Assembly (NCBI GenBank): GCA_964036665.1
Contig: OZ038533.1
Span: forward strand, 3,892,001 to 3,956,000
Origin: Gordius sp. MW1
Lineage: Eukaryota; Nematomorpha; Gordioida; Gordea; Gordiidae
Length of the DNA stretch: 64,000 nt
Direction: 5' to 3'
This document shows, piece by piece, positions 48,201 through 59,490 of this stretch. The notes below the pieces were generated by a model. It was not told where the DNA came from, searched no databases, and saw nothing but the letters and a program-made list of their open reading frames with translations. Within the stretch, counting starts at the first letter, position 1. Every line of letters starts with the position of its first letter. Both the position numbers and the translations under genes were made by a program.

Positions 48201-51200
48201 GAAAGTTTGTGGATTGGATTACGCTTCAAAAAGTAAAACTAAGGGTCTTTTACTGGACGGAGCTCACCATTACACCCCCACACTATTCATCAATCTCGTC
48301 CAAGATTTTGGAATTGAAACTCAGGTTTCTTTTTAGTCGAAAATTCTAAATTTTATCCAACTTCAAGTTGAAATCGCGTCCGATTGGGGTCCGTTTTACA
48401 GCAAATTTGAAATATTAAAATATGGTGATTTGACCTTGAGTTTTAGTATTAAAAGGGTGGCTTTAAAAGCAAATTTGATTCGATATTTTTTATTTGCCTT
48501 TCAAAGAAATGTTACCATAGTTGAAAACTATGGGGTTTAAAGAAGTTTTTTTATGTCGAAATTTTAATAATGGATCTTAAGTTTGTTACAGATTTAGTTG
48601 AAGTTTGTGCTGCAAAGATTTAACATAGCGACACTCTAACAGCATCACTTGTTTAATGGCTTATTTTTGCAGAGCTATAAAAACAACAAATTCTCTGTCA
48701 TTATTGAAATCAGTGTAGATTAAAATGGGATGGTTAATATTTACTTTAGATATGGCAAGGAATGATTTTTTTTTCATTAGACGAAGAACTTTTTTATACA
48801 ATTGCCAAGACTTATAGCCTTTTGTAAGCATGAAATTTGGTCTTATTAAAAAATCAAAATTTTTAAGCCTTTTTACTCACTTCCTCTAAAGATTGCCCGT
48901 CACTTGGCTGACACCTATGGAGATGCCGCATTTTCGGTACTGAGACTCGCCAAAGCTACTGGCAAACGCTGGCCCATCCTCGGTCGTAAATTGCACGGAG
49001 AATACCCTTATATCGAGGCTGAAGTACGTTTTTTAAAGAGGAAAAATAGCAATTTTTCAATATTTGCTTTATTTGCTTTATTTTGTTAGCATTTTTTGTA
49101 TTGCTTGAGGTTGAAGTTTGTGATTTCGGTTAGTAGATTTATAGAGTTATTTAAAAAATGTTTTGATTGTTGTCTAGCTTATGAGTGTTTTTAAAACCAT
49201 AGATGTCAAATTTGTGGAAAGGATTTTATTAACACAAAACAAGTTCTTAAGCATTGACGTTGAAATTCATAGAATTTAGATTATGTTTACTGCCATTAGT
49301 TGCTCAATGATTTAGAAAAGTCTTATCAAATTTAATGTAAAAATTGTCGTACTATCGCCAGTCATACAGAAACCCATGATTCTAATTGGTTGACAATTCG
49401 GAAATTTATAGTTATTAAAAGCTCCGGATTTGCACTTTTTAAACACAAACGTTGGGTCTTAAATTGGGCCCTTTAACAACTCTGCAACGTCAATTACAAA
49501 AGTTGTGATTGATCTTATTGATATGCAATTTATGTGCTCGCTTTTGGTTGTCCGTCCGTCCTGTCCAACTTGCAATTTCTCAATAATTGCCGTGGAAACT
49601 TATACTGATTTTTAATGGCGCTTTGGACTTATGCTATGCCTCTGTAAAATTTCGCAAATAGACTAGCTAATGACCGCTGTATTTATATAGATGATTTCAT
49701 CATATTTCACATAGGTTAGATATTCCGTAAAGGAATATGCTTGCACCCTTATAGACGTAATCGCGCGTAGACTGAGGTTCGCTTTCTTGAATGCTCAGGC
49801 CTGTGAAGAAGCCTTGCCCGTCATGGCAGAAATTTTGGCTGGGGAACTGGGCTGGAGCAAGGCGGAAACAAAGGTTCGGGTTTTAAAGCCTAAAAATTAA
49901 GGGCTTTCTTTAATGGCTGGCCTTTTTTTTTGTCTATTTGCCGTAGATTTTGGATATCAAGCATAAATTTAATAGGAAAGCTCGCTTGTTGATTTTAAAA
50001 ATGTTGGCTTTAAAAATTTTATCTACATTATACTAATATTGCTATGATATTTATCCGTGCTCCATATCTTTCCAACCTTTTTGATTTGTGTCTGAATTTT
50101 GAAATGCAGCAATGCTTTTGTGTTGGTTTTCTAAAGTTGAATAAATTGTTATAAATTTTATTAGGATGGATATTGGGTTAGATATAGAAAAGTAAAACAC
50201 ATAACTTGATATTAATGTAAGATTAATTCCATTGAGTGAAATAAGCTCCGCAATTGTCATGGTTTAAGAATAACCTTTGAAGATTATGCAATTTCTAAGG
50301 CCAAAATTGTTGTAGTCCCGTAAATTAGGCTTAATGTAAAATTAATCAGGGTCGAAAGTAATATTGACTTGAAGCTTAAAACCCTATGAAATTGGCAACA
50401 ATTCCATCAATCAAAATTATATGTTTTTCATAGCCCTTACTATAGAGTCAAAAAAATTTCGCCCACATTTAGATTTTGGAGAACTTCAAGTTAAGTTGAA
50501 CTTGTCAGTTTGTAAGCTAAATTATGAGTAAGTTTTTGAAGATGTTGATTAATATTCATGCTATTTAGAAACAAATTGAAGATGCGAAGAAATTCTTGTT
50601 CGAAGAGATGGGGCTTAAAGCTTACCAAGAAACCTTGGAACAAACTCCGATCGATTTTACGAAAGATGAAATGCGAGAATATTCCAAGAAATTTGACGAC
50701 CTCAGCGAAGGCAAGGAATTCATAACCGTGCGGGAGCTTGGGAAATTCATGAAAGTAATTATATCTCGTCTCCAGTCATTTTGGCAGAGCTTACCATTAT
50801 CATTTCTTGATAAAAGGACTTGGTAAAATTGAAAAAGTTGTATGGGGGAAGTTTGACAGAGGGCTAAAGCTTTTTAACTTAATTTTGTCAAAAAACCAAG
50901 ACAAAATTTTGAAGAGCTGTGTTGGAAATAATATATAATCCTTGTAAAATGTTGTTATATTATATATTTCACTCTATGGTACCATACATAATTTATTGCG
51001 GCCTAATGTAGCCTAACTTGACATAAGGCTTGAGAATTAGTTTGATAACGACCTAACTATTAAAACTAACTTTAGGAGGACCATAATTTTGAGCATTTAA
51101 ATTATAATATTTAAGCGATCAAGTATTTTATTAACAATATGATTAGCCATTTTGCCATTCTGTTTTCATAAACTATTAAAATGCTAATATGTGTTTCTTG

Positions 51201-51880
51201 GGCTGTTTAGAAACAAGGGCAAAATTTAACTTACGAACAACTACACGACATCCTGAACGAGGTTGATCTGAACAAGAATGGGCAAATTGAACTCATCGAA
51301 TTTTTAAAGGTAATTTTAAGTCTCGTTTTTTTAATATTCGCATGCTTTAAGACTTAATGCCTTGTGTAATTTTATATTTTAAAAATGGTTTAAAACATAT
51401 ATTGTTTAAGTTTCGTTTTTTGCTCATCGATGCAATTGGTTTATTTAACGCCCAATCAATATAGGTTTTGTTAGCGATTATTAACCTCAAAAATTACATT
51501 CTTAGTTAGTTTCTTAAAGAATATCTAATTAGGAATCGTTAAATTGAGGAATTATATAAATTAATTTCAAATCTTTTTTGGATTCCAGGCCTCTTCTAAA
51601 ATAGGAAGTGAAGACATATTACTCATATAATGTTTTGGAATATTATAATTAATATTATGTTAGATATATATCAATAAACTAACTTTATCGCTCAAAAAAA
51701 GACAAATATAGGATTGAGAAATATGTTAGCTAAATTTACTTTAATAAACATGAAAATTTATTTGGCATTTAGTTGATGAGCGGCCTCAAGACTGGTGCCG
51801 TGTCTACGAATAGATTCGCGTTGGCAGCCAATATTAGTCCCCACAACATAAGCGTAGATAGGAGCGGTGGAGGTGTCTGA
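42227..51880 (+). CDS. GPD2: Glycerol-3-phosphate dehydrogenase, mitochondrial, FAD-dependent (16 exons)
   Basis: Oxidises sn-glycerol-3-phosphate to dihydroxyacetone phosphate on the outer face of the inner mitochondrial membrane and passes electrons to ubiquinone. Exons: 42227-42334, 42524-42686, 42807-42931, 42978-43075, 43169-43332, 44702-44893, 45517-45661, 46395-46480, 47013-47120, 47545-47679, 48146-48324, 48892-49023, 49715-49873, 50569-50754, 51211-51309, 51773-51880. They total 2187 bp, 728 aa plus TGA (human 727), in frame throughout. A basic/hydrophobic N-terminus ([17 protein letters not shown]) is followed by an FAD-binding [18 protein letters not shown] (about 69-86). Other conserved blocks are [64 protein letters not shown] and AGGKWTTYR. 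The C-terminus has a canonical EF-hand loop [12 protein letters not shown] (679-690); the first EF-hand (near 645) lacks most ligands. It ends DRSGGGV. Introns hold several dispersed repeats. Confidence 0.97.
43781..44205. repeat. 'GGGCGTAGCCAGG' G-tract element in GPD2 intron 5
   Basis: CATGGGCGTAGCCAGGTTTT at the left, AAAACCTGGCTACGCCCATG at the right, a perfect 20-bp inverted repeat. A poly-G tract follows the left end. In the middle three units containing TTTCCTGxGAGCAAAAAAAA, GGAACTxGACTA repeat in tandem (43850-43975). No ORF. Confidence 0.85.
44410..44668. repeat. Dispersed-repeat debris in GPD2 intron 5
   Basis: ATTGCTATGCAATTTATGAG at about 44418 is an end also found at 49515, 52764, 55560, 55800, 56130 and 57470. 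A second truncated G/C-tract module ends CCCCCCCGGCTATGCCCA at 44668. The open frame 44339-44569 shows no protein similarity I recognise. Confidence 0.5.
46735..46911. repeat. 'GGGCGTAGCCAGG' G-tract element in GPD2 intron 8
   Basis: Left ATGGGCGTAACCAGCATTGG, right TTGGCTACGCCCATG, inverted. G8 and G11 tracts and a CAGCCGCCCCTCCCTGCC block lie inside. Same family as 43781-44205, shorter. Confidence 0.75.
49515..49565. repeat. Repeat end in GPD2 intron 12
   Basis: ATATGCAATTTATGTGCTCG then TTTTGGTTGTCCGTCCGTC, the plus-strand form of the element end found at 55770-55820 and 57430-57485. Confidence 0.5.
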
Positions 51881-52418
51881 GAAGTCCTCATTGCAAACTC
51901 CACCGATTTTATTTATATCGTTTACACGTGTTCCCAATTACTTAATACTCTCGCCTGCCATATTTAGTATCCTTAGACTCCCTTTTTTGGGTGATAAGGT
52001 GCCTTTTTTGAATTCTTAAATTTCATTGGCACTGTTAAAATAGGTTCTAATCTTTAAGACTTAACCAGCAATTTATACATGATTGGGTTTTAGTCATTTT
52101 AAGCTAAATTTGACAATTAAAATTGCGATTAATTGCCTTTTATATGGAAATAGTTTTTATACTAAACGAGACCATAATGTCTCGAGAAAGGGCACAGGAT
52201 ACTAAAATTGCGGTAAAGCAGGCCTTTAAATGCATCATTAAAATACTCCGTCATTTGCTAACTTATTTTACCCGGCTGTACATCTTTTGGCAATGCATCA
52301 TTTTATATTTATACACATCCACTTTTCAAATATTGCTTGCTACTACGTTATCTATTTCGCTCTCATTTTTATCCGCCTCATACATACGTCTTGAGTTTTA
52401 AATTATTATTACCGATTG

Positions 52419-52424
52419 AATAAA
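52419..52424 (+). other. Candidate poly(A) signal of GPD2
   Basis: AATAAA about 540 bases after the GPD2 stop. Another AATAAA lies at 52628-52633. The intervening 3' flank has no other gene; an open frame at 52123-52401 lacks recognisable motifs. Confidence 0.4.
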
Positions 52425-52677
52425 ATTCACTCTAGTTACATTGAGTGGTTATGTCCTGAGTAATCATCTAATTTGTGTTTTTAGTATAGACTGTTTGCCA
52501 TTTTATCTGCACTATAATGTGCAATATTAGTGAACTCACTTTAACCAATGTTATTTGTTGTTATAATGTTGTAATTCCCTTTTGTATAAGTGCTTATTAC
52601 AAATGAAAAATGTTTTTTAATATTGTAAATAAATATTTAAAAAAATCATTTGATGATTTATAATCAAACAGTAAAAA

Positions 52678-52840
52678 GAAAAACTCGGGCCTTCGGCCCT
52701 CGTGGGAAGGGGAGTAGGGGAAGGGGGGGGGACTCATCTATACTCCGTATAAACGTAGCATATTTGCTATGCAATTTATGGGCGAGAAAGGTAGGAAGGG
52801 GCGAGGATGCCTATAGGGGGGTATTAAATGCAAAATAATT
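52678..52840. repeat. Direct repeat copy 1 of the 52.6-57.5-kb repeat cluster
   Basis: AAACTCGGGCC...CCCTCGTGGGAAGG, GACTCATCTATACT, GCTATGCAATTTATGGGCGA and GATGCCTATAGGGGGGTATT recur in the same order and orientation at 56044-56200. Confidence 0.85.
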
Positions 52841-52849
52841 AGTTATAGA

Positions 52850-53260
52850 CCCTTGTAGGGGAGGGCATAGGGTAATTATCAATGTTAATGTTAACCAATT
52901 CAAAAACGAAAAAAAAATTTCGATTTATTTGGCCAATGGTCATTTTTTCCATTGGTCAGTAGCCTGCGGACGATCAAAAAGTCATATTATCAATGATATT
53001 AACAAGAACAAAATATTAATTTAATTTAAAAAAAAAAAAAAAAATTTGCCCTCTCCCGAGCTTGAACCCGGGACATCCAGGTCACCCTGTTTACAAGCCG
53101 TGCGCTATAACCCGTCACACCATGCTGGTATTAAAATAGTAGATATGTTATTTATATAGATAATGAAATAAGTTCTGTTTTATGTTTAGAAAATCAATAT
53201 ATTTCATTGGTCAGTAGCCAGCGGACGGTCAAAAAGTCAAATTATCAATGGTACTAACAA
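52850..53260 (-). repeat. tRNA-derived SINE-like unit with CCAAT hairpin
   Basis: Minus strand: a tRNA-like head (53130-53045) with an A-box-like TATAGCGCACGGC and a B-box-like GGGTTCAAGCTC. Then a poly-T/A junction near 53030, then a body with the CCATTGG/CCAATGG hairpin (52929-52965) and ACCCTATGCCCTCCCCTAC (about 52868). A second hairpin half and body lie at 53205-53280. A related unit is at 55491-55760. It is not a functional tRNA: the stems do not close convincingly. Confidence 0.6.
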
Positions 53261-53299
53261 GAACATAATATTAATTTAATTTTAAAGAAAAAAAAACTA

Positions 53300-54555
53300 A
53301 AATAAAAATTCCTTTTAGTTTTAAAAAAGGGCTAAATTCTGAAACTACCCGCCCGATTTGCTCGAAACTTTACCCGTAGGTGCCCAGGGCGGCCAGGGGT
53401 AAAATAGCCTTTTCAGATTCCTAAAATACCTTTTCGTTTTAAAAATATCAGACATTTCCCGGCCACACGTGCGGTGTAATATCTATAACACGTAGAAAAT
53501 TTTACTAATTATATAAACTTACGCGCGCCATCTAATAAAGTACAATTCGTGTTTTAATAGTTTAATAGTAGATTGAATTTAATTAGAAAGAACGGGCTAT
53601 GATTATACCTTTGAAGGAGGTTTTGTGTTAGTTTCTATCAGTATATTGTATCGTAAATGTTGTGTCTCAGAACTAGGGGAGGGGGTGTTTTATCTCGGAA
53701 AATGGGAGAAGTATTGGCACCTTTAATATCAATTTCCAAATAATTTATTTTGCCACTTTCGCTTCCAATAACAACGATAGGTATATATAACTATGTAACC
53801 ACGAAACGAATTACAGTACAATGATAATAACGCGGGAATATAAATTTCTAGCGATTAAACAGGGGGGAAAAAAATTGATTCTAATGTGGGAAATTCTCTA
53901 GTTCTCTTAAGTATTGGAGGAAGGAACTATTTGGAGTAACGTTCGGAAAATAACGTTCTGCCCGGTATCGATTTTCGTTGGGCTTTTATAGGTTCGATTT
54001 TGTTGGCCTGGATCTTTATCCTTGAAACTTCTTTTCTTTTTGACCCATTTTACCGCGCCATTTTCGTGATGAATGGCCCTAACTTCCAAGGTTTTCCCAC
54101 GGCCTTTGGAAGCTTCAACTGACAGTTATAGTTTTCCCCTACCTTTCTTGTGCCAATTCAATATTTATTACTAGGGTTTGTTGTATCCTTGCTTCTTTCT
54201 GATCCTTCTTTCGGGCCAAGTCGTAATTTACGGCTTTGTTTTGCTGTATCCTTGTGCCATTTTGTTACCAACCCAAACTTCGGTAACCTTCCTCCGTCCT
54301 TCGTCCTCTCTTCGAAGCGTATCACGTGACCTCTGTTTCCTCATAAGGAGTGATTCTCATGGATATGACAGTAAATTAGAATCTAATTCCTATATTATTT
54401 TAACTATTACTTTTTAGGTTTTCTATGAAATCACAATCTAATTAAATGAAATATATTAACCCAATAAAAAAATATATATGCATTTATAAGGTTAAAAATA
54501 TATATTACATAGTTGGCTGTCTGTTAGACCATCTATAATAAATTTTTAGGTTATA
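53300..54555. other. Stretch without recognised gene
   Basis: Only short frames (54089-53907 minus, 54178-54417 plus), none with a recognisable motif. Some locally higher-GC sequence near 54000-54320 may be old coding or repeat DNA, but I cannot identify it. Confidence 0.35.
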
Positions 54556-54559
54556 TATA

Positions 54560-55340
54560 AAATTTGGCCAATGGTCATTTTTTTTCATTGGTCAGTACCA
54601 ACAGATACTCTATAAGTCAATGATAGCCACAAAAAAACGGAAAAAAATTGTTGATGCTCTTTGGCCAATGGTCATTTTTCCATTGGTCAGCAGCCAGCGG
54701 ACGGCCAAAAAGTCATATTATCAATGGTATTAACGAACAGTCATAAGAGTCAAAAAAAAACGGAAAAAAAATTTCGATTCACAATTTGGCCAATAGTCAT
54801 TTTTTTCTATTGGTCAGCAGCCAGGACACGGTAAAAGTGGATATAAATTCATAAGAGTCAAAAAAAAACGAAAAACAAATGTTCGAATCACATTTTGGCC
54901 AATGGTCATTTTTTTCCATTGGTCAGCAGCCAGGACACGGTAAAAGTGGATATAAATTAATAATAGTCAAAAAAAAACATAAAAAAATTTTCGAATCACA
55001 TTTTGGCCAGTGGTAATTTTTTCCCATTGGTCAGCAGCCAGGACACGGTAAAAGTGGATATAAATTCATAATAGACAAAAAAAACGAAAAAAAAAATTTC
55101 GAATCACATTTTGGCCAATGGTCATTTTTTTCCATTGGTCAGCAGCCAACGGACGGCCAAAAAGTCACAATGGCAATGGTAGTAACAGGAACAATCATAA
55201 TAGTCAAACAAACGAAAAAAATAATTTCGATACACATTTTGGCCAATGGTCATTTTTTTCCATTGGTCAGCAGCCAGCGGACGGCCAAAAAGTCTTATTA
55301 TCAATGGTAGTAACAAAAACAATATATTAATTTAATTTAA
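54560..55340. repeat. Tandem array 1 of the CCAAT-hairpin unit
   Basis: Seven units starting near 54566, 54660, 54785, 54894, 55005, 55112 and 55237. Each has TTGGCCAATGGTCATTTTTT, CCATTGGTCAGCAGCCA, then either CGGACGGCCAAAAAGTC or GGACACGGTAAAAGTGG, then an A-rich AAAAAAACGAAAAAA stretch. Spacing is about 95-125 bp. Confidence 0.9.
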
Positions 55341-55374
55341 AAAATAAATAAAAATTTTGCCCTTTCCGGGATTC

Positions 55375-55490
55375 GAACCCACATTAGTAAAGGCATAGGG
55401 TTTGGTAAGGGGCACAGGGACCCATATCAGTAAAGGCATAGGCTTCGGTAAGGGGCACAGGGACCCATATCAGTAGAGGCGTAGGCCCTT
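55375..55490. repeat. 47-bp tandem repeat
   Basis: The unit CAGTAAAGGCATAGGCTTCG plus GTAAGGGGCACAGGGACCCATAT occurs about two and a half times. It follows a B-box-like GGGTTCGAATCCC on the minus strand at 55363-55380. Confidence 0.75.
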
Positions 55491-55760
55491 GTAGGAAAGG
55501 GCAAAGGGTAATTATCAATGTTAACCTATTCAAAGACGAAAAAATACCATAAATTGCATATAGCAATTAAAAATTTCGCTTTATTTGGCCAATGGTCATC
55601 TTTTTCATTGGTCAGTAGCCAGCGGATGGTCAAAAATTCATATTATCAATGGTATTAACAAGAACAAAATATTAATTTATTTAAAAAAATTAAAAAAAAA
55701 ATTTGTCCTCTCCCTGGCTTGAACCCGGGATATCCAGGTCACAAAGCTGGCGCCAATAAC
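55491..55760 (-). repeat. Second SINE-like unit with CCAAT hairpin
   Basis: Same order as 52850-53130: CCCTTGTAGGAAAGGGCA, hairpin at 55584-55615, A-rich tract, then the tRNA-like head with TGGATATCCCGGGTTCAAGC on the minus strand at about 55712-55740. Confidence 0.6.
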
Positions 55761-56043
55761 TTGGTGGACGACGGACGACGGACAACCAAAAACGAGCCCA
55801 TAAATTGCATAGCAATTAATTTGGAAGTTTTTGAGGTGTAAAAAGGCCTTGTACATGTTCAATAAATTGTATGTAACCATAGACTGCTCAGCAACGCACA
55901 AAATGTGTACCCTTTTTCTACCATTTTGATGTGAACATGGTAAAGTGGTGATCATAAAAAATTAGTAATTTTTGCAAATTAAATAATCTTAAAAGGTAAA
56001 TAAATATAATGAATTGGGTAGATATCAAAAACAGCATTAAATA
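55761..56043. other. Repeat-cluster spacer
   Basis: Starts with a GGACGACGGACGACGGAC simple repeat and the ATAAATTGCATAGCAATTAA element end (55800-55820). The minus-strand frame 55955-55677 has no recognised motif. Confidence 0.4.
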
Positions 56044-56200
56044 AAAACTCGGGCCCTCGTGGGAAGGGGGAGGGAAGAAGGGAAGGGGGGAACTCATCTA
56101 TACTTCGTATAAATGTTGTATCATATTTGCTATGCAATTTATGGGCGAGAAAGGTGGGAAGGGGCGAGAATGCCTATAGGGGGGTATTAAATGCCTAATG
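56044..56200. repeat. Direct repeat copy 2
   Basis: Partner of 52678-52840 in direct orientation, 3.37 kb apart. After it 56225-56290 holds three short AGGCAAAATGTAATAT repeats and GGGTTAGGGTTAG. Confidence 0.85.
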
Positions 56201-56449
56201 ATTAATTAATTATTTATACAAATTTTCCATTTATAGGCAAAATGTAATATAGGCAAAATGTAATATAGGCAAGGGTTAGGGTTAGATTTAGTGTTGCATC
56301 TAGTTGCGTATTACATTAGTTTTTATGGCCTTTAGTGATTATGGGTCTAACAAACATTATATTATAAAACATCACAATGTTAAGAATTTGCAGAATTGTT
56401 GGGAGAAATTTTTTGTTAAATTTGAACAATTTTTAATTAAAAAAATCAA

Positions 56450-57115
56450 AAATTTGGCGAATGGTCATTTTTTCTCCATTGGTCAGTACCAACAGATACT
56501 CTATAAGTCAATGATAGCCAAAAAACGGAAAAAAAAATTTGATGCTCACTTTGGCCAATGGTCATTTTTTTCCATTGGTCAGCAGCCAGCACACGGTAAA
56601 AATGGATATAAATTCATAAGAGTAAAAAAACGAAAAAAAAATTTTCGAATCACATTTTGGTCAATGGTCATTTTTTTACATTGGTCAGCAGCCAGGACAC
56701 GGTAAAAGTAAATATAAATTCATAATAGTCAAAAAAAACGAAAAAAAAATTTTCGAATCACATTTTTGGCCAAAGGTCATTTTATTCCATTGGTCAGCAG
56801 CCAGCGGACGCCAAAAAGTCATAATAGCAATGGTAGGAACAGGAACAATCATAATAGTCAAAAAAAAACGGAAAAAATAATTTCGCACATTTTGGCCAAT
56901 GGTCATTTTTTCCATCGGTCAGGAGCCAGCGGACGGCCAAAAAGTCATAATAGCAATGGTAGTAACAGGAACAATCATAATAGTCAAAAAAAAACGAAAA
57001 AATAAACTCGGATTCACATTTTGGCCAATGGTCATTTTTTTCATTGGTCAGCAGCCAGCAGACGGCCAAAAAGTCTTATTATCAATGGTAGTAACAAGAA
57101 CAATCATAAGAGTCT
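56450..57115. repeat. Tandem array 2 of the CCAAT-hairpin unit
   Basis: Six units near 56453, 56551, 56657, 56766, 56892 and 57019, built like array 1 and in the same orientation. Open frames on both strands across the array are repeat artefacts. Confidence 0.9.
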
Positions 57116-57244
57116 AAAAAAACTCCGAGATTCTAACCCAAACCCTTGTAGTGGAGGGCATAGGGTAATTATAGCAATTAATATCAATGTTACCCAATTC
57201 AAAAACGAATAGATGTACTTATGCATTAATTTAACGTAGCAATT

Positions 57245-57385
57245 AAAACCCAACCCCGCCCGAAAGCGAGGGAGATAGAGATGAGGGGTGGGGCACCTCT
57301 TATGCATTAATTTAAAAAACAACACAGCGAGAGAGATAGAGATGAGGGGTGGGGCACCTCTTTCTCATGCATTAATTTAAAAAAT
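57245..57385. repeat. ~67-bp tandem duplication
   Basis: GAGATAGAGATGAGGGGTGG, GGCACCTCTT and ATGCATTAATTTAAAAAA occur twice in tandem. Confidence 0.75.
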
Positions 57386-57419
57386 CGATAACCTAATATA
57401 CCCAATGCAAATAGATAGG

Positions 57420-57490
57420 GAGGGTAGACAACGGACGACGGACAGCGGACAACCAAAAAACGAGCCCATAAATTGCATAGCAATTAATAT
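57420..57490. repeat. Repeat end closing the cluster
   Basis: GACAACGGACGACGGACAGC followed by AACGAGCCCATAAATTGC and ATAGCAATTAA. It is inverted relative to the GCTATGCAATTTATGGGCGA copies at 52768 and 56133, so those and this one bracket the cluster in opposite orientation. Confidence 0.6.
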
Positions 57491-57929
57491 TATTTACACA
57501 ATACTTAAAAATGTAAAAATGCGATTAAATTTGTTTAATAATATAGCGCCATCGATTGGATAATATTAATTTATGACGTTTGTTTTAATTTATAAACTAG
57601 TGAGGAAGGTAAATTGACTTATGGGGCAAAATTACATGGTTAAAATACACCAGTTGCTCTCTTCAAAATGGAGGAAATTTGATACTTGCAACATATGGCA
57701 TGAGCAGTCTATCTAGTCTATGTATGTAACCCAGAGTTTTACCTAACTCATTTATTGATTTAGTACTTGAAAAATCACCATAAATTCTTCTGGCAATAAT
57801 TTATAAATTTTAAACTTAAATGGCTCCGCTTTATAATAATCGTAATAACCTTTTTGACTATTTATCACTGACAAATTTAAAAAATTTGAGGATTATATAT
57901 ATCCGGGAGGTGAAGAATAGAAAAGACTG

Positions 57930-59490
57930 CCGCTTACACCGAGATGGCTAGTCTAGGCAAGTCGTGATGTCGGGGTCCTTAAAATAATCAAAAAACGATT
58001 AGGTCAGATCATATGTAAGCCAAAGGAATTGCTAGAAAAAATATTTCGAGGAACTTGTGAATGTTGCAAATAACAAAAATTCCTTTCGCGATATCGAGAT
58101 AACAAGGATATGGTCTAACTTTTTTAGAAGAAGGAAGTTAGGGTTAGATAATAAATATACAAGTAAATCAATGAATCAGAGGGACCACCGATGGAAGCAT
58201 GGGTAGGATGGTGGGAGGAATGAGTAAAGACCATGACATGGGCTTAATAAACACTCATCCTTTTATACCTTTTGGTCTGGCCATACTTTTGATAACTTTG
58301 GAAACACTAGTCTCTATATGTTTTTATGTCACTTTTAAGACTTTAAGTTAAACAGCCAACTAACTCAACATCCATGATAACTTTTCAGACAGAAGCGCGA
58401 ATTCCAGATCATTGGAGAGGGGCGACACAATTTTATTTTTATTTAAGGGAAATGTGGAGTGTAACATACAGGCGTATCAAACTAATCTAATATTTCTTAA
58501 AACTTATCAGAAGATATTTGGTAACGGCGCTGAAGAACGAAACAGATAATATCGCCTATTTACAATAAATCTATGTTTTTACTAAGATAAATATATGATG
58601 GATAAGTAAGGGGAAAATGAATCCATATATGGTCTTTAGCAACATGAGAAGGTTAACTGTGTCTCTTTGATATGGTGGTGCTTGAAAAGGAGTTTCTCAT
58701 CAATATGTAAGCGTTATTAGAAATATTTATAAAATCAAATTTTTTTGTTAGGACTGGGGAATTTAAAGCCTTTTGGGTTGGAATCAAACTACGTTAAGGG
58801 TCTGCGCTAAATCTCCTTATATTTAATATAAGATATGGGCACGATAACGAGGGATGCAAAAGCCATCTCCTTGGTGTATGCTTAACAACGATGATACAAA
58901 GCTATGAGAGGAGGCAAAGAAAGTATTTGAATAAGCCGAAAATTGGTAGACATTTGAATATGACTTTTAAGTTGAAAACGGTATACATGGACGTCAAATA
59001 CACCTCATCGCAGGAAGATCACATGTAATTAAATGTTGACACTGACAGGTTTGCTTACGTGCGCCATGTTGCCTCAAGAGGGCGGTTGCCTTAGAGAAAT
59101 CAACCTAATTTTCTAAAAGATTTTTTAAATGGCGAAATGGTCGGGTGAAATGTGCAGCAAAAATGCCCATAGGACTGAATGACAAAGACAAGGAAATTGT
59201 AAGACCCATGCTATTATAAAATGAAACATGGGCCTTGAACCACACGCAAAAAAATTAATGCAAGCTACGGAGTTTGGTAAGAAGCCCAAAGCTCGATCAT
59301 AAGACCAATGACGGTTGGCAAATATGGATGTTTGATCAATGGCGGACTTGACAAATAAAAATTAATTAACGTGGTGCCTACCTGTATTAAAAAGCGATGC
59401 GAAAGGTTTGCTTCGAATAGTATATGGAAATTTCGGAGGAAAGGATAGGGATAAAGTTATGATAAATAATAAGATTTACGACGGGTGGTA
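57930..59490 (+). pseudogene. Heavily decayed LINE
   Basis: Scraps of one reverse-transcriptase protein in order. IPDHWRGAT (58400; compare the common IPxxW pre-RT block) is followed by weakly matching YGGA and QYVSVIRNIYK (58670-58730). LGVCLTTMIQ stands in place of LGYADDI, and ERRQRKYLNK then GRHLNMTFKLKTVYM (58880-58990) resembles the GLxxNxxKTxYM block. NKIYDGW (59465-59485) is near the end. Every few codons a stop or frame change occurs. I infer a jockey/RTE-type LINE; the exact clade is unknown. Confidence 0.5.

Noticed and set aside
53040-53135. Functional tRNA gene
   Set aside because: A- and B-box-like motifs are present but the acceptor and other stems do not pair convincingly, and a poly-T/A tract and repeat body follow; read as a SINE head.
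54560-57115. Possible CRISPR-like regularly spaced repeats
   Set aside because: Eukaryotic DNA; spacers are themselves repeated and diverge gradually, so this is a satellite.
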